Source: Pseudoxanthomonas sp. JBR18
GTDB lineage: Bacteria; Pseudomonadota; Gammaproteobacteria; Xanthomonadales; Xanthomonadaceae
NCBI RefSeq assembly: GCF_028198165.1
Contig: NZ_CP116339.1
Span: 4,285,001 to 4,349,000 of the forward strand
Direction: 5' to 3'
Length of the DNA: 64,000 nucleotides
Part shown: positions 1 to 9,838 of the stretch, in pieces
Position numbering within the stretch: position 1 is the stretch's first letter
Layout: every line of letters starts with the position of its first letter
Notes under the pieces: model-generated
Databases searched by the model: none
Told to the model about the DNA's origin: nothing
The model's input: only the letters and a program-made list of their open reading frames with translations
Translations under genes and position numbers: made by a program

Positions 1-1619
1 GAAGTTCGCGCCGCTACCTGGACGGCAGCCTGGTCCTGGAAACGACGTTCGAAACCGAGGAAGGCGCGGTCCGGCTGCAGGACTTCATGGTCGCCAGCCA
101 CGACGGGCATACCCACAGCCACCTGATCCGCCGCGTGTGTGGCGTGCGTGGCCGGGTGCCGATGAAGACCGAGCTGGTCATGCGCTTCGGGCATGGACGC
201 ATCGTGCCCTGGGTGACCCAGGACGCCGATGGCCTGCGCGCGGTCGCCGGACCGGACCAGCTGGTGCTGCGCACACCGCTGGAAATGGAAGGCCAGGACA
301 TGACCTCCACCGCGCAGTTCACGCTGGGCGAAGGCGAATCGACCTGGTTCGTGCTCAGCCACGGGCCTTCACACCTGGAGGCGCCACCGTCGGTGGACCC
401 CGAAGAAGCCTTGTCCACGACGCTGTCGTTCTGGGAGGAATGGTCAGGCGCCTGCGCGCAGGCCGGGCGCTGGAGCGAGCAGGTCAAGCGCTCGCTGGTG
501 GTGCTCAAGGGCCTGAGCTATCTGCCCACCGGCGCGATCATCGCGGCGCCCACCGCCTCGTTGCCCGAGCAGATCGGCGGCGAGCGCAACTGGGACTATC
601 GCTACTGCTGGCTGCGCGACAGCGCCTTCGTCCTGCTGGCGCTGATGAATGCGGGGTTTCGCGAGGAAGCCGGCGCGTTCCGTGACTGGGTCAAGCGCGC
701 GGTCGCCGGGACGCCGGACCAGTTGCAGGCGCTCTACAGCGTCGATGGCGTGCGCAGGCTGGAAGAATGGTCGGCAGACTGGCTGCCCGGCTACGAGGAT
801 TCACGCCCGGTCAATTTCGGCAACGCGGCCGCGCGCCAGTTCCAGCTGGACGTCTACGGCGAGCTGATCAGCCTGTTCGAAGTGGCGCGCATGCGGGGCA
901 TGCCCGCCGGTGATTACGGCAACGAGCTGGAGCGCGCCTTCCTGCTGGAGCTGGAGAAGCGCTGGCACGACCCGGACGAAGGCATCTGGGAGGTGCGCTC
1001 CGGTCGGCGCCATTTCACCCATTCCAAGATGATGGCGTGGCTGGCTTTCCACCTGGCCTCGGACAACGATGAGAGCGGCTTCAGCGATGAAGATCGCGCC
1101 CGCTGGGCCGCGCAGGCCGAGGCGGTGCACGCCGAAATCCTCGAACGCGGCCTGCATCGCGATGGCTACTTCGTGCAGAGCTATGACAGCGAGGAACTCG
1201 ATGCCGCTCTGCTGCTGATGCCGCTGATCGGCTTTCTACCCGGGGACGATCCGCGCCTGATCGCCACGGTGGAGGCCATCCAGGCGCGCCTGACCGTCGA
1301 CGGGCTGGTCCAGCGCTACTCCACCCATGGCAGCGCCGATGGCCTGCCGCCCGGCGAAGGCACCTTCCTGGCCTGCAGCTTCTGGCTGGTGGAGGCGCTG
1401 GTGATGATCGGGCGCCTCGACGAGGCCACCACGCTCTACGACAACCTGCACGGCCTGTGCAACGACGTGGGGCTGCTGGCCGAGGAATACGACCCGCAGA
1501 CCAAACGCATGCTGGGCAACTTCCCGCAGGGCTATTCGCACGTGGCGCTGGTCAACGCGGCCTATCGCCTCAACGACGCAGACAACACCAGGCGCACCAG
1601 CGCAGAGGTACATCCATGA
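1..1619 (+). CDS. GH15 glucoamylase-like glycoside hydrolase, 3' part
   Basis: The frame is open from base 3 with no stop back to the window edge, so the N-terminus lies outside; about 538 residues are visible of a family usually near 600 aa. The (alpha/alpha)6 catalytic core is recognisable from a NWDYRYCWLRDSAF segment (near base 589), a GYEDSRPVN substrate-contact region and a C-terminal EEYDPQTKRMLGNFPQGYSHVAL segment holding the family's second conserved Glu. Family members hydrolyse alpha-linked glucosides, including trehalose in some bacteria; the substrate cannot be read from the sequence. No signal can be judged because the start is missing. The stop overlaps the zwf start as ATGA, so the two are probably translationally coupled, which suggests that released glucose feeds the oxidative glucose pathway. 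Confidence 0.88.
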   Translation, partial: SSRRYLDGSLVLETTFETEEGAVRLQDFMVASHDGHTHSHLIRRVCGVRGRVPMKTELVMRFGHGRIVPWVTQDADGLRAVAGPDQLVLRTPLEMEGQDMTSTAQFTLGEGESTWFVLSHGPSHLEAPPSVDPEEALSTTLSFWEEWSGACAQAGRWSEQVKRSLVVLKGLSYLPTGAIIAAPTASLPEQIGGERNWDYRYCWLRDSAFVLLALMNAGFREEAGAFRDWVKRAVAGTPDQLQALYSVDGVRRLEEWSADWLPGYEDSRPVNFGNAAARQFQLDVYGELISLFEVARMRGMPAGDYGNELERAFLLELEKRWHDPDEGIWEVRSGRRHFTHSKMMAWLAFHLASDNDESGFSDEDRARWAAQAEAVHAEILERGLHRDGYFVQSYDSEELDAALLLMPLIGFLPGDDPRLIATVEAIQARLTVDGLVQRYSTHGSADGLPPGEGTFLACSFWLVEALVMIGRLDEATTLYDNLHGLCNDVGLLAEEYDPQTKRMLGNFPQGYSHVALVNAAYRLNDADNTRRTSAEVHP

Positions 1620-3364
1620 CCGATACGACTTCCCCCGGCGTGACCGACACCGGCGCACTGGCGCCGCCCTGCGTGCTGGTCCTGTTCGGCGCGCGCGGCG
1701 ATCTGGCGCGACGGCTGGTGATCCCGGCGCTGTACAACCTGCGCCGCGCCGGGCAGCTGGACGAGCACTTCGCAATCCTGGGCTTCGACCATGGCGAGAT
1801 CGGCGAAAGCGCCTGGCGGCGCAACATCGGCAATGCCCTGCGTGCGCAGGCCTCCGCCACCGGCACCGAATTCAGTGCGCCAGGCATCGACGAGGACACC
1901 TGGCGCTGGCTGAGCCGGCGCATGTATTACCAGCGCGGGGACTTCACCTCCGCCGCCGACTATCGCGCGCTCAAGGAGCGACTGGTCGAGCTGGATCGCA
2001 AGCACGGCACCCAGGGCAATGCGCTGTTCTACCTGGCGACCGCGCCGCGCTTCTTCGGCACGGCGGTCAAGGAGCTGGGTCGGGCTGGGATGGTCAAGCA
2101 GGACGACGCCGGCTCCTGGCGCCGGGTGATCATCGAGAAGCCCTTCGGCCATGACCTGGAGAGCGCACGCGCGCTCAACACGCAGGTCGCCAAGGTCCTG
2201 TCCGAGGATCAGGTGTTCCGCATCGACCACTTCCTGGGCAAGGAGACGGTGCAGAACATCCAGGCCTTCCGCTTCGCCAACGGCCTGTTCGAACCGGTGT
2301 GGAACCGCGACCGCATCGACCATGTGCAGATCACCGCCTCGGAGACCATCGGCGTGGAGGGACGCGGCGGCTTTTACGAACCCACCGGTGCCCTGCGCGA
2401 CATGGTGCCCAACCACCTGTTTCAGGTGCTGGCCATGGTGGCCATGGAGCCGCCGACGGATTTCACGCCCAAAGCGATGCTGCGCAGGCGCTCGGAGGTG
2501 ATCGAGGCCGTGCGCCCGCTGGCGCCCGAGGACGTGGTGCGCGGCCAGTACGCCGCCGGAACCGTCAACGGCGAGGCGGTGTCGGCCTACCGCGACGAAG
2601 ACACCACCTCGTCCACGTCCGAGACCGAGACCTACGTGGCGATGAAGCTGGCCATCGACACCTGGCGCTGGGCCGGCGTGCCCTTTTACCTGCGCACCGG
2701 CAAACGCCTGCGCACGCGCACCACCGAGGTGGCGATCCGCTTCAAGCCCGCGCCACTGGCGCCGTTCCGGCACACGGCGGTGGGTGGCTACGGGCCGGAC
2801 TGGCTGGTGCTGCACATCCAGCCCGACGAGGGGATCTCGCTGCAGTTCGACGTCAAGCGCCCGGGCTATCCGGTGGCGCTGGCGCCGGTGCGAATGGACT
2901 TCCGTTATCGCGACTGGTTTCCACAGCAGAACACGGTGGGCTATGAGCGCCTGCTGCACGACTGCATGCGCGGCGAGGCAGCGTTGTTCCAGGACGCCAC
3001 CATGGTCGACGCGGCCTGGCGCATCGTGCAGCCGGTGCTGGATGCCTGGGCCAAGCAACCGCCGACCGAATTCCCCAACTATGCCGCTGGCAGTGCCGGC
3101 CCCACCGCCAGCGACGCGCTGCTGGCGCTCGATGGCGGCCGCACCTGGCGGGCCCTGACCCCGGGCCGCACCCGTCCGCCGCAGCGGGCGCGGCGCCTGG
3201 CGGCCGAGGCGGGCCGCGCCAAGGCCGGGGCCAAGAAGACGGCCGCCAAGAAGGCCACCAAGGCCGCCAAGGCGCCCGCCGCCAAACAGCCCAGCGCCAC
3301 AAAGACACCCGCGAAGCGAGCAAAACGCGCGTCCGCGACCAAGTCCGGCCGCGCCAAGTCGTGA
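1616..3364 (+). CDS. zwf: Glucose-6-phosphate 1-dehydrogenase with Lys/Ala-rich tail
   Basis: Oxidises glucose 6-phosphate to 6-phosphogluconolactone with NAD(P)+ in the cytoplasm, the entry step of the pentose phosphate and Entner-Doudoroff pathways. The N-terminal Rossmann motif reads FGARGDLARR (family FGASGDL, so Ser is replaced by Arg). The active-site signature RIDHFLGKE is intact near residue 204, as is RTGKRL further on. The start is set by the ATGA overlap with the upstream hydrolase. At 582 aa it exceeds the usual 480-510 aa. Residues 518-582 form an extra basic tail with 13 Lys and 9 Arg in 65 residues and repeated AAKKA/TKAAK units, like bacterial histone-H1 domains. The catalytic call is secure; the tail's role is unknown. 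Confidence 0.97.
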   Translation: MTDTTSPGVTDTGALAPPCVLVLFGARGDLARRLVIPALYNLRRAGQLDEHFAILGFDHGEIGESAWRRNIGNALRAQASATGTEFSAPGIDEDTWRWLSRRMYYQRGDFTSAADYRALKERLVELDRKHGTQGNALFYLATAPRFFGTAVKELGRAGMVKQDDAGSWRRVIIEKPFGHDLESARALNTQVAKVLSEDQVFRIDHFLGKETVQNIQAFRFANGLFEPVWNRDRIDHVQITASETIGVEGRGGFYEPTGALRDMVPNHLFQVLAMVAMEPPTDFTPKAMLRRRSEVIEAVRPLAPEDVVRGQYAAGTVNGEAVSAYRDEDTTSSTSETETYVAMKLAIDTWRWAGVPFYLRTGKRLRTRTTEVAIRFKPAPLAPFRHTAVGGYGPDWLVLHIQPDEGISLQFDVKRPGYPVALAPVRMDFRYRDWFPQQNTVGYERLLHDCMRGEAALFQDATMVDAAWRIVQPVLDAWAKQPPTEFPNYAAGSAGPTASDALLALDGGRTWRALTPGRTRPPQRARRLAAEAGRAKAGAKKTAAKKATKAAKAPAAKQPSATKTPAKRAKRASATKSGRAKS

Positions 3365-3432
3365 CCCGGGCCTCGACAGCAACGGTGCAGGCGCCCTAGC
3401 CTGATCACTTCACTTATGCGCCAGGACACTGC

Positions 3433-3945
3433 ATGAAAGCGGCGAAAAGCGTGGTGGTGATGGGGGTCTCGGCATCGGGCAAGACCACGATCGCCAATCT
3501 GCTGGGTGCCGAGCTCGATTACCGCGTGCTCGACGCCGACGACCTGCATCCGGCCGCCAATGTGGAGAAGATGCGCGCCGGCATCCCGCTGGACGACGCC
3601 GACCGCGCGCCATGGTTGCGCAAGGTGGCCGACTGGATCGGCGACCAGCGTGCCCAGGGCGTTGGCGTGGTGGTGTCGTGTTCGGCGTTGCGACGTGCCT
3701 ATCGCGACGTGTTGCGCCAGGCCGACGCGCAGATCGTGTTCGTGTGGCTGGATGTGGACCGCGACACGCTCGAGCAGCGTCTTGCCCACCGTCGCGGGCA
3801 CTTCATGCCGGCCAGCCTGCTGGATGACCAGCTGGAAACACTGGAGCCGCCCGGAGAGGACGAGCGCGCCGTGCGCGTGGCGCCCTCGGACTCGGCGCAG
3901 GACACCGCCGACCAGGCGATCGAGGCACTGTCCCGCCTGGACTGA
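3433..3945 (+). CDS. gntK: Gluconokinase
   Basis: Phosphorylates D-gluconate to 6-phosphogluconate with ATP. The 170 aa product has the P-loop GVSASGKT at residues 11-18 (family GVSGSGKS/T), the DADDLHP substrate segment and the conserved GIPLDDADRAPWL run typical of the GntK family; length is normal. It lies 68 bp after zwf on the same strand, and its product enters the same pathway, so a shared operon is likely. An AGGAC sequence about 5-9 nt upstream of the ATG serves as ribosome binding site. It converges with folP; the two stop codons are only 4 bp apart, leaving no room for a classical terminator. Confidence 0.95.
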   Translation: MKAAKSVVVMGVSASGKTTIANLLGAELDYRVLDADDLHPAANVEKMRAGIPLDDADRAPWLRKVADWIGDQRAQGVGVVVSCSALRRAYRDVLRQADAQIVFVWLDVDRDTLEQRLAHRRGHFMPASLLDDQLETLEPPGEDERAVRVAPSDSAQDTADQAIEALSRLD

Positions 3946-3949
3946 TCGC

Positions 3950-4849
3950 TCAGTCCTCGTCCGGCCAGCGGATCTGCGCCGCCGCCGTCTCCCGGCGCGG
4001 CGCGGGCACGGCATCGACCGCCGCCCACACCTTGAGCGCGTCCACGGTGGCCGCCACGTCGTGCACGCGCAGCAGCATGGCTCCGCGCTGGGCGGCCACA
4101 ACGTGCGCGGCGATCGAACCGGCGACCCGCTCGGCAGGCACCTGGCGCCCGGTCAGTTCGCCGATGCTGCGCTTGCGCGACAGCCCGGCCAGCACCGGCA
4201 CGCCCAGTTCGGTGAAGCGCGCCAACTGGGCCAGCAAGGCCATGTTGTGGGCGGTGGTCTTGCCGAAGCCAAAGCCGGGATCGACCACGATGTTCCGTTT
4301 CGGGATGCCGCTCATTTCGGCCGCGAAGATGCGTTCGGCCAGGAATCGATGCACCTCGCCGACGACATCGTCGTATTCCGGCGCATCCTGCATGGACTGC
4401 GGCTGCCCCAGCATGTGCATCAGTACCACCGGCACGCCGAGTTGCGCGGCGGTCTCCAGCGCGCCCTCCTCGCGAAGCCCGCGGATGTCGTTGATCATCC
4501 CGGCCCCGGCGGCCACGGCCGCACGCATGACCTCGGGCTTGAAGGTGTCGATGCTGATCGGCAGGGCGGTTTCGCGCGCCAGGCGCTCGATCACCGGCAC
4601 GACCCGACGTAACTCCTCTTCCAGCTGCACTGCCTGGGCACCCGGGCGCGTGGACTCGCCCCCGATATCCAGGACATCGGCGCCCTCGGCAGCCAGCTGC
4701 AGCCCATGGGCGACGGCCGATTCCAACGTGTCATGCGCACCGCCATCGGAAAACGAATCCGGCGTGACGTTGACGATGCCCATCACCCGCGGCCGGTCCA
4801 GGCGCAGGATGCGGCCGTTACAGTCCAACTGCGGTGAGGTATCGAACAT
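3950..4849 (-). CDS. folP: Dihydropteroate synthase
   Basis: Condenses p-aminobenzoate with dihydropterin pyrophosphate in folate synthesis; target of sulfonamides. The pterin-binding TIM-barrel signature NVTPDSFSDGG is at residues 27-37 and DIGGESTRPGA follows near residue 60. I chose the ATG at 4849 (299 aa) because a GGAGCG ribosome site sits about 8 nt upstream; an in-frame ATG at 4882 would add 11 residues that do not resemble the family. The gene follows ftsH on the same strand, as in the rlmE-ftsH-folP-glmM cluster of many proteobacteria, but two small genes intervene and glmM is absent here. Confidence 0.96.
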   Translation of the reverse strand: MFDTSPQLDCNGRILRLDRPRVMGIVNVTPDSFSDGGAHDTLESAVAHGLQLAAEGADVLDIGGESTRPGAQAVQLEEELRRVVPVIERLARETALPISIDTFKPEVMRAAVAAGAGMINDIRGLREEGALETAAQLGVPVVLMHMLGQPQSMQDAPEYDDVVGEVHRFLAERIFAAEMSGIPKRNIVVDPGFGFGKTTAHNMALLAQLARFTELGVPVLAGLSRKRSIGELTGRQVPAERVAGSIAAHVVAAQRGAMLLRVHDVAATVDALKVWAAVDAVPAPRRETAAAQIRWPDED

Positions 4850-4890
4850 GACGCGCTCCGGGACAATCCAACGAGCGCGCATGATACGCG

Positions 4891-5088
4891 TCAGGCCTGT
4901 GGCGGCCCGCGGCGATCACGCTTGCGCCGCAAGCAATCGACTTCGCGCCCGGCCAGCAGCGACATCATGGCGGCGCCGAGCCCTGCCCCCATGCCCAGCC
5001 ACAGCCCCATCTGGCCGGTGGCGGCCCCCATTGCCGCACCAATGCCAATTCCCATGACCAGCGGGGTGATCCTGCGATCGCACTTCAT
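4891..5088 (-). CDS. Small glycine-rich membrane protein (downstream copy)
   Basis: A 65 aa product, not matched to a named family. A short charged N-terminus (MKCDRR) is followed by a hydrophobic glycine/alanine stretch with GxxxG spacing (GIGIGAAMGAATGQMG...GMGAGLGAA), then a basic tail (RRKRDRRGPPQA). This looks like a glycine-zipper membrane or pore-like micro-protein. It lies directly upstream of folP and downstream of a similar 58 aa gene, so the two are probably diverged tandem copies. Start: ATG at 5088, preceded by GAGGATCACGTC. The codon use is like the neighbours. Function cannot be inferred from sequence. Confidence 0.62.
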   Translation of the reverse strand: MKCDRRITPLVMGIGIGAAMGAATGQMGLWLGMGAGLGAAMMSLLAGREVDCLRRKRDRRGPPQA

Positions 5089-5188
5089 GACGTGATCCTC
5101 GTACAGGGGGACGGCGCGCTGCCCTCCTGACGCCCTGCATGAGCAAAGACACAGCCCGCCGGGAAATGTGACCGCCGGCTGTGACCGG

Positions 5189-5365
5189 TCAACCGCCGCG
5201 GCGCTTTTTCTTTTGGCTGCTCATGAAGGCCCCCAGGGCCGCGCCCAGGCCTACGCCGACTGCCAGGCCGGTGCCCATGTCGTGCATCGCCGCGCCAAAG
5301 CCGGCTCCGATCGCCACGCCCAGGGCAATGCCGACGCCAAGGCTCCATCCACTGCTGTTGAACAT
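5189..5365 (-). CDS. Small glycine-zipper-like membrane protein (upstream copy)
   Basis: A 58 aa product with a strong ribosome site (GGAGGACGACCGG then ATG at 5365). Nearly the whole chain is a glycine-rich hydrophobic segment with repeated G-x3-G steps (GVGIALGVAIGAGFGAA, then GLAVGVGLGAALGAF) and a Lys/Arg cluster at the C-terminus (SSQKKKRRGG). It resembles glycine-zipper domains that insert in membranes as helical hairpins. It comes after the ftsH terminator hairpin on the same strand. An in-frame upward extension to 5554 exists but runs through the terminator and into ftsH, so it was not used. Family and role unknown. Confidence 0.66.
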   Translation of the reverse strand: MFNSSGWSLGVGIALGVAIGAGFGAAMHDMGTGLAVGVGLGAALGAFMSSQKKKRRGG

Positions 5366-5408
5366 CCGGTCGTCCTCCTCGGCGCGCAGGCGCCGGGTAC
5401 CAACACAA

Positions 5409-5439
5409 ACAAAAGGCCGGGAGAATCCCGGCCTTTTGT
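5409..5439 (-). terminator. Rho-independent terminator of ftsH
   Basis: Perfect inverted repeat of 14-bp arms (ACAAAAGGCCGGGA, loop GAA, and its complement), with T-rich sequence following on the minus strand, 22 bp past the ftsH stop. It separates ftsH from the two micro-protein genes and folP. Confidence 0.85.
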
Positions 5440-5460
5440 CGATCACTTGCCGCTTAGCCG

Positions 5461-7410
<1,950 letters not shown>

Positions 7411-7476
7411 GGGCCTCGGTATTCCTCTGGCACTGCCACATTAGCGCGAATTGTCGAACCGACTCGGAAGCCGGCA

Positions 7477-8109
7477 TCACTTGGGTTGGATCCGCTTACC
7501 CTGCCCAAGTGCGTAAACCTCCGGCGAGCGCTTGCGGGAGGCGTCCGGCTTTCGGATCACCACCCGGTCGTACCGCCGGCGCATGTCGCGGACGTAGTCG
7601 TCGAACCCCACGCCTTGGAACAGCTTGATCAGGAACGCGCCTCCCGGCCGGAGATGCACATCGGCGAACTCCATCGCAAGCTCCGCCAGATGCATCATCC
7701 GCGGCTGATCGACCGCGTCCACTCCGCTCTTATTGGGGGCCATGTCAGAAAGCACAAGGTCGACCGGCTGCCCACCGAGCATCGCCTCCAACTGCGATAA
7801 CACGATCTGCTCCCTGAAGTCTCCGTGAAGAAACTCCACGCCGGCCAACGACGGCATGTCCAGGATGTCCATCGCCACGACTCGCCCGCGATCGCCCATG
7901 GCCTGGCGCACGTACTGCGACCAGCCGCCAGGCGCCGCCCCTAGGTCGACCACGACCATGCCCGGCTTGAGCAGCCGGTCACGTTCGATCAGCTCCTCCA
8001 GCTTGTAGGCCGCGCGCGAACGCAGCCCCTCGGCCTGCGCCTTCTTGACGTAGGGATCGGAGAAATGTTCCTTCAGCCAGCGCTGGCTGCTTTTGCTGCG
8101 TTGGGCCAT
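7477..8109 (-). CDS. rlmE: 23S rRNA 2'-O-methyltransferase RlmE
   Basis: Methylates U2552 of 23S rRNA, late in 50S assembly, using S-adenosylmethionine. The 210 aa product has the SAM-binding motif [15 protein letters not shown] and a catalytic K-D-K set readable as Lys36 (RAAYKLEEL), Asp in [10 protein letters not shown] and Lys in FLIKLFQG. I placed the start at the ATG giving [11 protein letters not shown], which matches family N-termini; a longer in-frame reading to 8352 would run into the divergent yhbY gene. It shares a 105 bp intergenic region with yhbY and is followed by ftsH. Confidence 0.97.
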   Translation of the reverse strand: MAQRSKSSQRWLKEHFSDPYVKKAQAEGLRSRAAYKLEELIERDRLLKPGMVVVDLGAAPGGWSQYVRQAMGDRGRVVAMDILDMPSLAGVEFLHGDFREQIVLSQLEAMLGGQPVDLVLSDMAPNKSGVDAVDQPRMMHLAELAMEFADVHLRPGGAFLIKLFQGVGFDDYVRDMRRRYDRVVIRKPDASRKRSPEVYALGQGKRIQPK

Positions 8110-8214
8110 GTGGACGGATAACGGCGGCACGGCGTGTGGCCGGCCCCGCGAAAGCTCGGGAGGGGTCCGGCCCATGATACGCTTAACCCCCTTGGCTTCC
8201 CCTGAAAATCCTGC

Positions 8215-8520
8215 ATGTCTGTTGTCCTTACCGCTGCCCAGAACCGTTTCCTGCGTGGGCAGGCCCACGGGCTCAAGGCGTTGCTGCAGACGGGAGGCAA
8301 GGGCCTGACTGACGCATTTGTCACCGAACTGGACGAGGTGCTCGAGCGCCACGAGCTGGTCAAGGTGAAGGTCGCCGCCGAGGATCGCGAGGCCCGCGGC
8401 GCCATGATCGACGAGATTTCAAAGCGCACCGGGTGCGCCGTGGTGCAGAAGATCGGCCACGTGGCCGTGCTGTACCGCCCCAGCCAGGACAAGCGCACCA
8501 TCGTCCTGCCGCGCGCCTGA
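8215..8520 (+). CDS. yhbY: CRM-domain ribosome assembly RNA-binding protein YhbY
   Basis: A 101 aa single CRM (CRS1-YhbY) domain protein that associates with pre-50S particles. The fold is recognised from [21 protein letters not shown], the GxxG-type loop region [10 protein letters not shown], and the [13 protein letters not shown] strand close to the C-terminus. Length is typical. It is divergent from rlmE, another 50S maturation gene, an arrangement also seen in Enterobacteria; coordinated expression from the shared intergenic region is an inference. Confidence 0.95.
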   Translation: MSVVLTAAQNRFLRGQAHGLKALLQTGGKGLTDAFVTELDEVLERHELVKVKVAAEDREARGAMIDEISKRTGCAVVQKIGHVAVLYRPSQDKRTIVLPRA

Positions 8521-8571
8521 TCCTCACGGCCGTTCCTGACGGCAGCGGCGCCCGACGTACGGAGCCCCTCC

Positions 8572-8958
8572 ATGCAACTCAGCCACGAAAGACCCGATTA
8601 CGCTTTCACCCTGCGCGCCGCCGATGGGCGCAGCGCCAAGGTCAACGATCAGGTGCTGCAGCGCAGTTTCATCCTCACCCCCGCACACCTGCAGACCGAC
8701 TGGGCTGCCACGCAGCCTGAGGCGCTGGATGCGGCGACGCTGGAACCCCTGCTGGCGCTGGAACCGGAACTGATCCTGCTCGGCACCGGCGACCGCCAGG
8801 TGTTTCCGCCCGCGGAAGCCATGGCCGCGTGCCTGACCCGCGGCGTGGGTATCGAAGTGATGACCAACGACGCCGCCGCCCGCACCTTCCACATCCTGGC
8901 CGGCGAAGGTCGGCGCGTGGTAGCGGGCTTCATCCTGGGGACGGAAGCGGCGCGGTAG
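8572..8958 (+). CDS. Mth938-like (DUF498) domain protein
   Basis: A 128 aa soluble protein of the Mth938/NDUFAF3-like family, whose eukaryotic relative is a complex I assembly factor; the bacterial role is not established. Family hallmarks are the central ELILLGTGDRQVFPP segment and the following GIEVMTNDAAARTFHIL helix. It starts 51 bp after yhbY on the same strand with AGCCCCTCC before the ATG, a poor ribosome site. It converges with nlpD across a 91 bp gap that has two hairpins. Confidence 0.85.
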   Translation: MQLSHERPDYAFTLRAADGRSAKVNDQVLQRSFILTPAHLQTDWAATQPEALDAATLEPLLALEPELILLGTGDRQVFPPAEAMAACLTRGVGIEVMTNDAAARTFHILAGEGRRVVAGFILGTEAAR

Positions 8959-8971
8959 GCCAGTCAGCGGA

Positions 8972-9030
8972 ACTGCCCTCAGACGGGCAGTCGCACAACC
9001 CGGATGACGAGCCGCCGCTCGCGCGCGGCG
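8972..9030. terminator. Two hairpins between converging genes
   Basis: The gap between the Mth938-like gene and nlpD holds an inverted repeat with ACTGCCC/GGGCAGT arms (8972-8991) and a second with CCGCCGC/GCGGCGG arms (about 9012-9030). Neither has a T-run, so a termination role for either strand is only probable. Confidence 0.4.
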
Positions 9031-9049
9031 GACGAATCCAGGGCGCCGC

Positions 9050-9838
9050 CTAGCGAGGCGGCAGGTAGGACAGCGGATCGACCGGCTTGCCGTTGTAGCG
9101 GATCTCGAAGTGCAGCATGTCGCGGGAGGCCCCGCTCCGCCCCATCTCGGCAATCTGCTGCCCGGCCTTGACGTTCTGGCCCTCGTTGACCAGCCGCTTG
9201 CGGTTGTGGCCATAGGCCGACAACCAGGCCTCGCTGTGCTTGACGATGATCAGTTCGCCATAGCCCACCAGCCCCGCCCCGGAGTAGACCACCACACCGT
9301 CAGCGGTCGCACGGACCGGATCACCGCCCTTGCCCGCGATATCCACGCCCTGGTTGGCGGCGTCACCGGCGACGAAGCGACCCACGATCTGGCCATCGGC
9401 CGGCCAACGCCAATTGATGTCGCTCTTGACCGGCGCGGCGGCCGGCGTCGAAGGCGGCGTAGCAACGGGCGGACGGGATGCGGTCATCCCCGCAGGCGCC
9501 GCTGCGCCCCCTTGCGGATACAGCTGCAGGCGCTGCCCCGGATAGATGGTGTAGGGCGGCGCGATGCCGTTCCAGGCGGCCAGATCGGCCGGCACGATCC
9601 CGTTGTCGGTGGCGATGCGGTACAGGGTCTGCCCGCGCTGGACCGTGACCCGCTGGCCGTACTTCGGCTTTGACACTGGGCGGGCCGCAGCGCTGCCACC
9701 GACCGTGCGCCCCCCGGGGCCGCCCGAGGTCCGCGTGACCGTGCTACTGCAGGCCGCCAGGGCCAAGGCACCTGCGACCAGCGCCACTTGCGTCGTGCGC
9801 TTGCTGAAAGACCCCAGCAGGTCCATGCGAATCGTCAT
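9050..9838 (-). CDS. nlpD: NlpD-type LytM/LysM lipoprotein (amidase activator)
   Basis: A 262 aa outer-membrane lipoprotein expected to activate the cell-separation amidase. Lipobox LALAAC gives lipidated Cys30. A LysM domain (about 75-120, QRGQTLYRIATDNG...YPGQRLQLYP) precedes a C-terminal M23/LytM domain. The zinc ligands of active M23 enzymes are degenerate: the HxGxD position reads NQGVD and the final motif is MLHFEIR, as in E. coli NlpD and EnvC, which activate amidases rather than cut peptidoglycan. ATGA overlap with yqaA fixes the start. rpoS, which commonly follows nlpD, is not found here. Confidence 0.92.
   Translation of the reverse strand: MTIRMDLLGSFSKRTTQVALVAGALALAACSSTVTRTSGGPGGRTVGGSAAARPVSKPKYGQRVTVQRGQTLYRIATDNGIVPADLAAWNGIAPPYTIYPGQRLQLYPQGGAAAPAGMTASRPPVATPPSTPAAAPVKSDINWRWPADGQIVGRFVAGDAANQGVDIAGKGGDPVRATADGVVVYSGAGLVGYGELIIVKHSEAWLSAYGHNRKRLVNEGQNVKAGQQIAEMGRSGASRDMLHFEIRYNGKPVDPLSYLPPR

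Noticed and set aside
1562..3382. 606-codon open frame on the minus strand opposite zwf
   Set aside because: Follows the third-position GC bias of the real gene; sequence is low-complexity Gly/Arg/His with no domain, while zwf is certain.
4849..4882. Longer folP start with 11 more residues
   Set aside because: Lacks a ribosome site and extends past the family N-terminus; the internal ATG has GGAGCG ahead.
9012..9030. Possible riboswitch near nlpD end
   Set aside because: Simple GC-rich hairpins between converging genes with no conserved aptamer pattern.
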